7,812 bases of DNA, from assembly GCA_003695505.1 (NCBI GenBank), contig RFIY01000314.1, forward strand, positions 1 through 7,812, given 5' to 3'. A program made the position numbers and the translations under genes. The notes beneath the pieces were generated by a model that was not told the DNA's origin, did not search any database, and saw only the letters and a program-made list of their open reading frames with translations. Shown here one piece after another: positions 6,547 through 7,812 of the stretch. Every line of letters starts with the position of its first letter. The first letter of the stretch is position 1. The stretch is from Candidatus Dadabacteria bacterium (lineage in GTDB: Bacteria; J088).

Positions 6547-7812
6547 CTACACCTCTTCTTCGGCAACGCGGCCGCTAAACTTCGCAACGATTTCCTGGGC
6601 AATGCTGTTCGGCACGGGTTCATACCGCTCGAACTGCATTGTGTAATTCCCGCGACCTTGCGTCATGGAGCGCAATTCGGTCGCATAACCAAACATTTCA
6701 GAAAGCGGGACATCCGCCGTGATCACCTGCGCATTACCGCGCATGGCCATCCCCTGGACGCGGCCGCGGCGACTGTTCAGATCGCCGATCACATCCCCCA
6801 TATACTCTTCGGGGACAACGACCTCGACCTTCATGATCGGCTCGAGCAACTGCGGCCCGGCCTGCCGGAAGCCCTGCTTGAAACACATCGATCCAGCAAT
6901 CTTGAACGCCATTTCGCTGGAGTCGACGTCGTGGAACGAACCATCAAACAGCCGCGCCTTGACACCGACAACCGGGTAGCCGGCCAGCACGCCGTTTTCC
7001 ATCGCCTCACGAATCCCCTTTTCGACAGCGGGGATGTATTCGCGCGGGATCGTACCACCATGAATGTCGTTGACGAACTCGAACACCTCTTCATCGGTGG
7101 GTTCGAAATCCATGATGACGTGGCCGTATTGTCCACGACCACCAGTCTGCTTGATATATTTGGCTTCGATGTTCGTGGCCGGCTTCGAAATCGTCTCGCG
7201 ATAGGCCACCTGAGGCGCACCCACGTTGGCCTCGACCTTGAACTCGCGAAACAGGCGGTCGACGATGATCTCGAGGTGAAGCTCACCCATTCCGGCGATA
7301 ATCGTCTGCCCGGTTTCGTGGTCGACGTGCACACGGAAACTCGGATCCTCTACCGCCAGCTTGGCCAGTGCGGTCGACAGCTTTTCGTGGTCGGCCTTGG
7401 TTTTTGGCTCGATCGCGACCGAGATCACCGGCTCCGGGAACTCCATCTTTTCGAGGAGGACCGGCGCCTTGGGATCGCACAGCGTATCGCCGGTCACGAC
7501 ATTTTTGAGTCCAACGATCGCACCAATCTCGCCGGCTGGCAGGCTGTCGACCTCTTCACGCTTGTTGGCGTGCATCCGCAGCACCCGCCCGACGCGCTCC
7601 TTCTTGCCGCTGTTGGCATTCAATACATAGCTGGAACTGTCGAGCACGCCAGAATAGACGCGAACGTAGCTCAACTGCCCGACGAACGGATCGGACTGAA
7701 TCTTGAAGGCAATCGCCGCGAGCGGTTCCTCATCCGACGGATGACGCACGACCTCACCCTCGCCTTCCACTTCGTGCCCGACGATCTCGCCGATATCGAG
7801 CGGACTCGGCAG
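6547..7812 (-). CDS. fusA: Elongation factor G, C-terminal 421 residues (5' end outside window)
   Basis: The open frame continues without interruption to the window edge; the GTG at 7770 is an internal valine codon, since the 14 codons before it read [14 protein letters not shown], which belongs to EF-G just before domain II. About three-fifths of a roughly 700-residue protein is visible. Domain II shows [15 protein letters not shown] (visible residues about 41-55). Domain III shows G-M-G-E-L-H-L-E (174-181). Domain IV shows [11 protein letters not shown] (222-232) and [11 protein letters not shown] (294-304). Domain V shows [11 protein letters not shown] and [11 protein letters not shown]. 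The GTPase domain lies outside. EF-G drives translocation and, with RRF, ribosome recycling. The protein ends in E-E-E-V. No tuf gene follows. Confidence 0.98.
   Translation of the reverse strand: MPSPLDIGEIVGHEVEGEGEVVRHPSDEEPLAAIAFKIQSDPFVGQLSYVRVYSGVLDSSSYVLNANSGKKERVGRVLRMHANKREEVDSLPAGEIGAIVGLKNVVTGDTLCDPKAPVLLEKMEFPEPVISVAIEPKTKADHEKLSTALAKLAVEDPSFRVHVDHETGQTIIAGMGELHLEIIVDRLFREFKVEANVGAPQVAYRETISKPATNIEAKYIKQTGGRGQYGHVIMDFEPTDEEVFEFVNDIHGGTIPREYIPAVEKGIREAMENGVLAGYPVVGVKARLFDGSFHDVDSSEMAFKIAGSMCFKQGFRQAGPQLLEPIMKVEVVVPEEYMGDVIGDLNSRRGRVQGMAMRGNAQVITADVPLSEMFGYATELRSMTQGRGNYTMQFERYEPVPNSIAQEIVAKFSGRVAEEEV

Noticed and set aside
7768-7770. GTG as a possible start of a shortened EF-G
   Set aside because: The 14 codons upstream to the window edge stay open and encode the conserved L-P-S-P-L-D segment of EF-G, so the gene continues beyond the window and this GTG is an internal valine.
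1-7812. Mobile elements, CRISPR, tRNA, toxin-antitoxin or other accessory systems
   Set aside because: Nearly every base belongs to conserved ribosomal protein genes or fusA in canonical order, and no repeat arrays, tRNA-like cloverleafs or insertion boundaries were seen.

Overview
This is an ordinary but very compact bacterial ribosomal-protein locus. Everything lies on the minus strand, so transcription runs from high to low coordinates. The window holds the 3' end of fusA (elongation factor G), fourteen complete ribosomal protein genes and the 5' end of a fifteenth. In transcription order they are fusA', rpsJ (S10), rplC (L3), rplD (L4), rplW (L23), rplB (L2), rpsS (S19), rplV (L22), rpsC (S3), rplP (L16), rpmC (L29), rpsQ (S17), rplN (L14), rplX (L24), rplE (L5), rpsN (S14, zinc type) and 'rpsH (S8). 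This is the universal str / S10 / spc gene order.

The genes are packed almost without gaps. The longest intergenic stretch is 27 nt (L3-L4). Four junctions overlap: L4/L23 and L29/S17 by ATGA, and S10/L3 and L14/L24 by TGATG. I found no promoter, terminator, RNA gene, mobile element, repeat array or CRISPR. The block therefore reads as part of one long polycistronic message with coupled translation. Many starts have a clear Shine-Dalgarno sequence, and three genes (S3, L16, L5) start with GTG, each with its Shine-Dalgarno core 7 nt upstream.

The source is a bacterium with a fairly G+C-rich genome. There is no tuf gene between fusA and rpsJ: fusA ends 2 nt before rpsJ begins. To my knowledge this arrangement occurs in several non-proteobacterial lineages, including members of the Planctomycetes-Verrucomicrobia-Chlamydiae group. 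S14 is the short four-cysteine form. These traits do not fix the phylum, and I leave it open.

The gene products work together. L2, L3, L4, L5, L14, L16, L22, L23, L24 and L29 build the large subunit, including the peptidyl-transferase surroundings and the exit tunnel. S3, S8, S10, S14, S17 and S19 build the small subunit, mainly the head plus S8/S17 in the body. EF-G drives translocation on the finished ribosome. I see no undescribed system here. The items most worth a second look are the fusA-rpsJ junction without tuf, the lack of room for the usual S10/spc boundary and leader, and a short inverted repeat that encloses the GTG start of L5.
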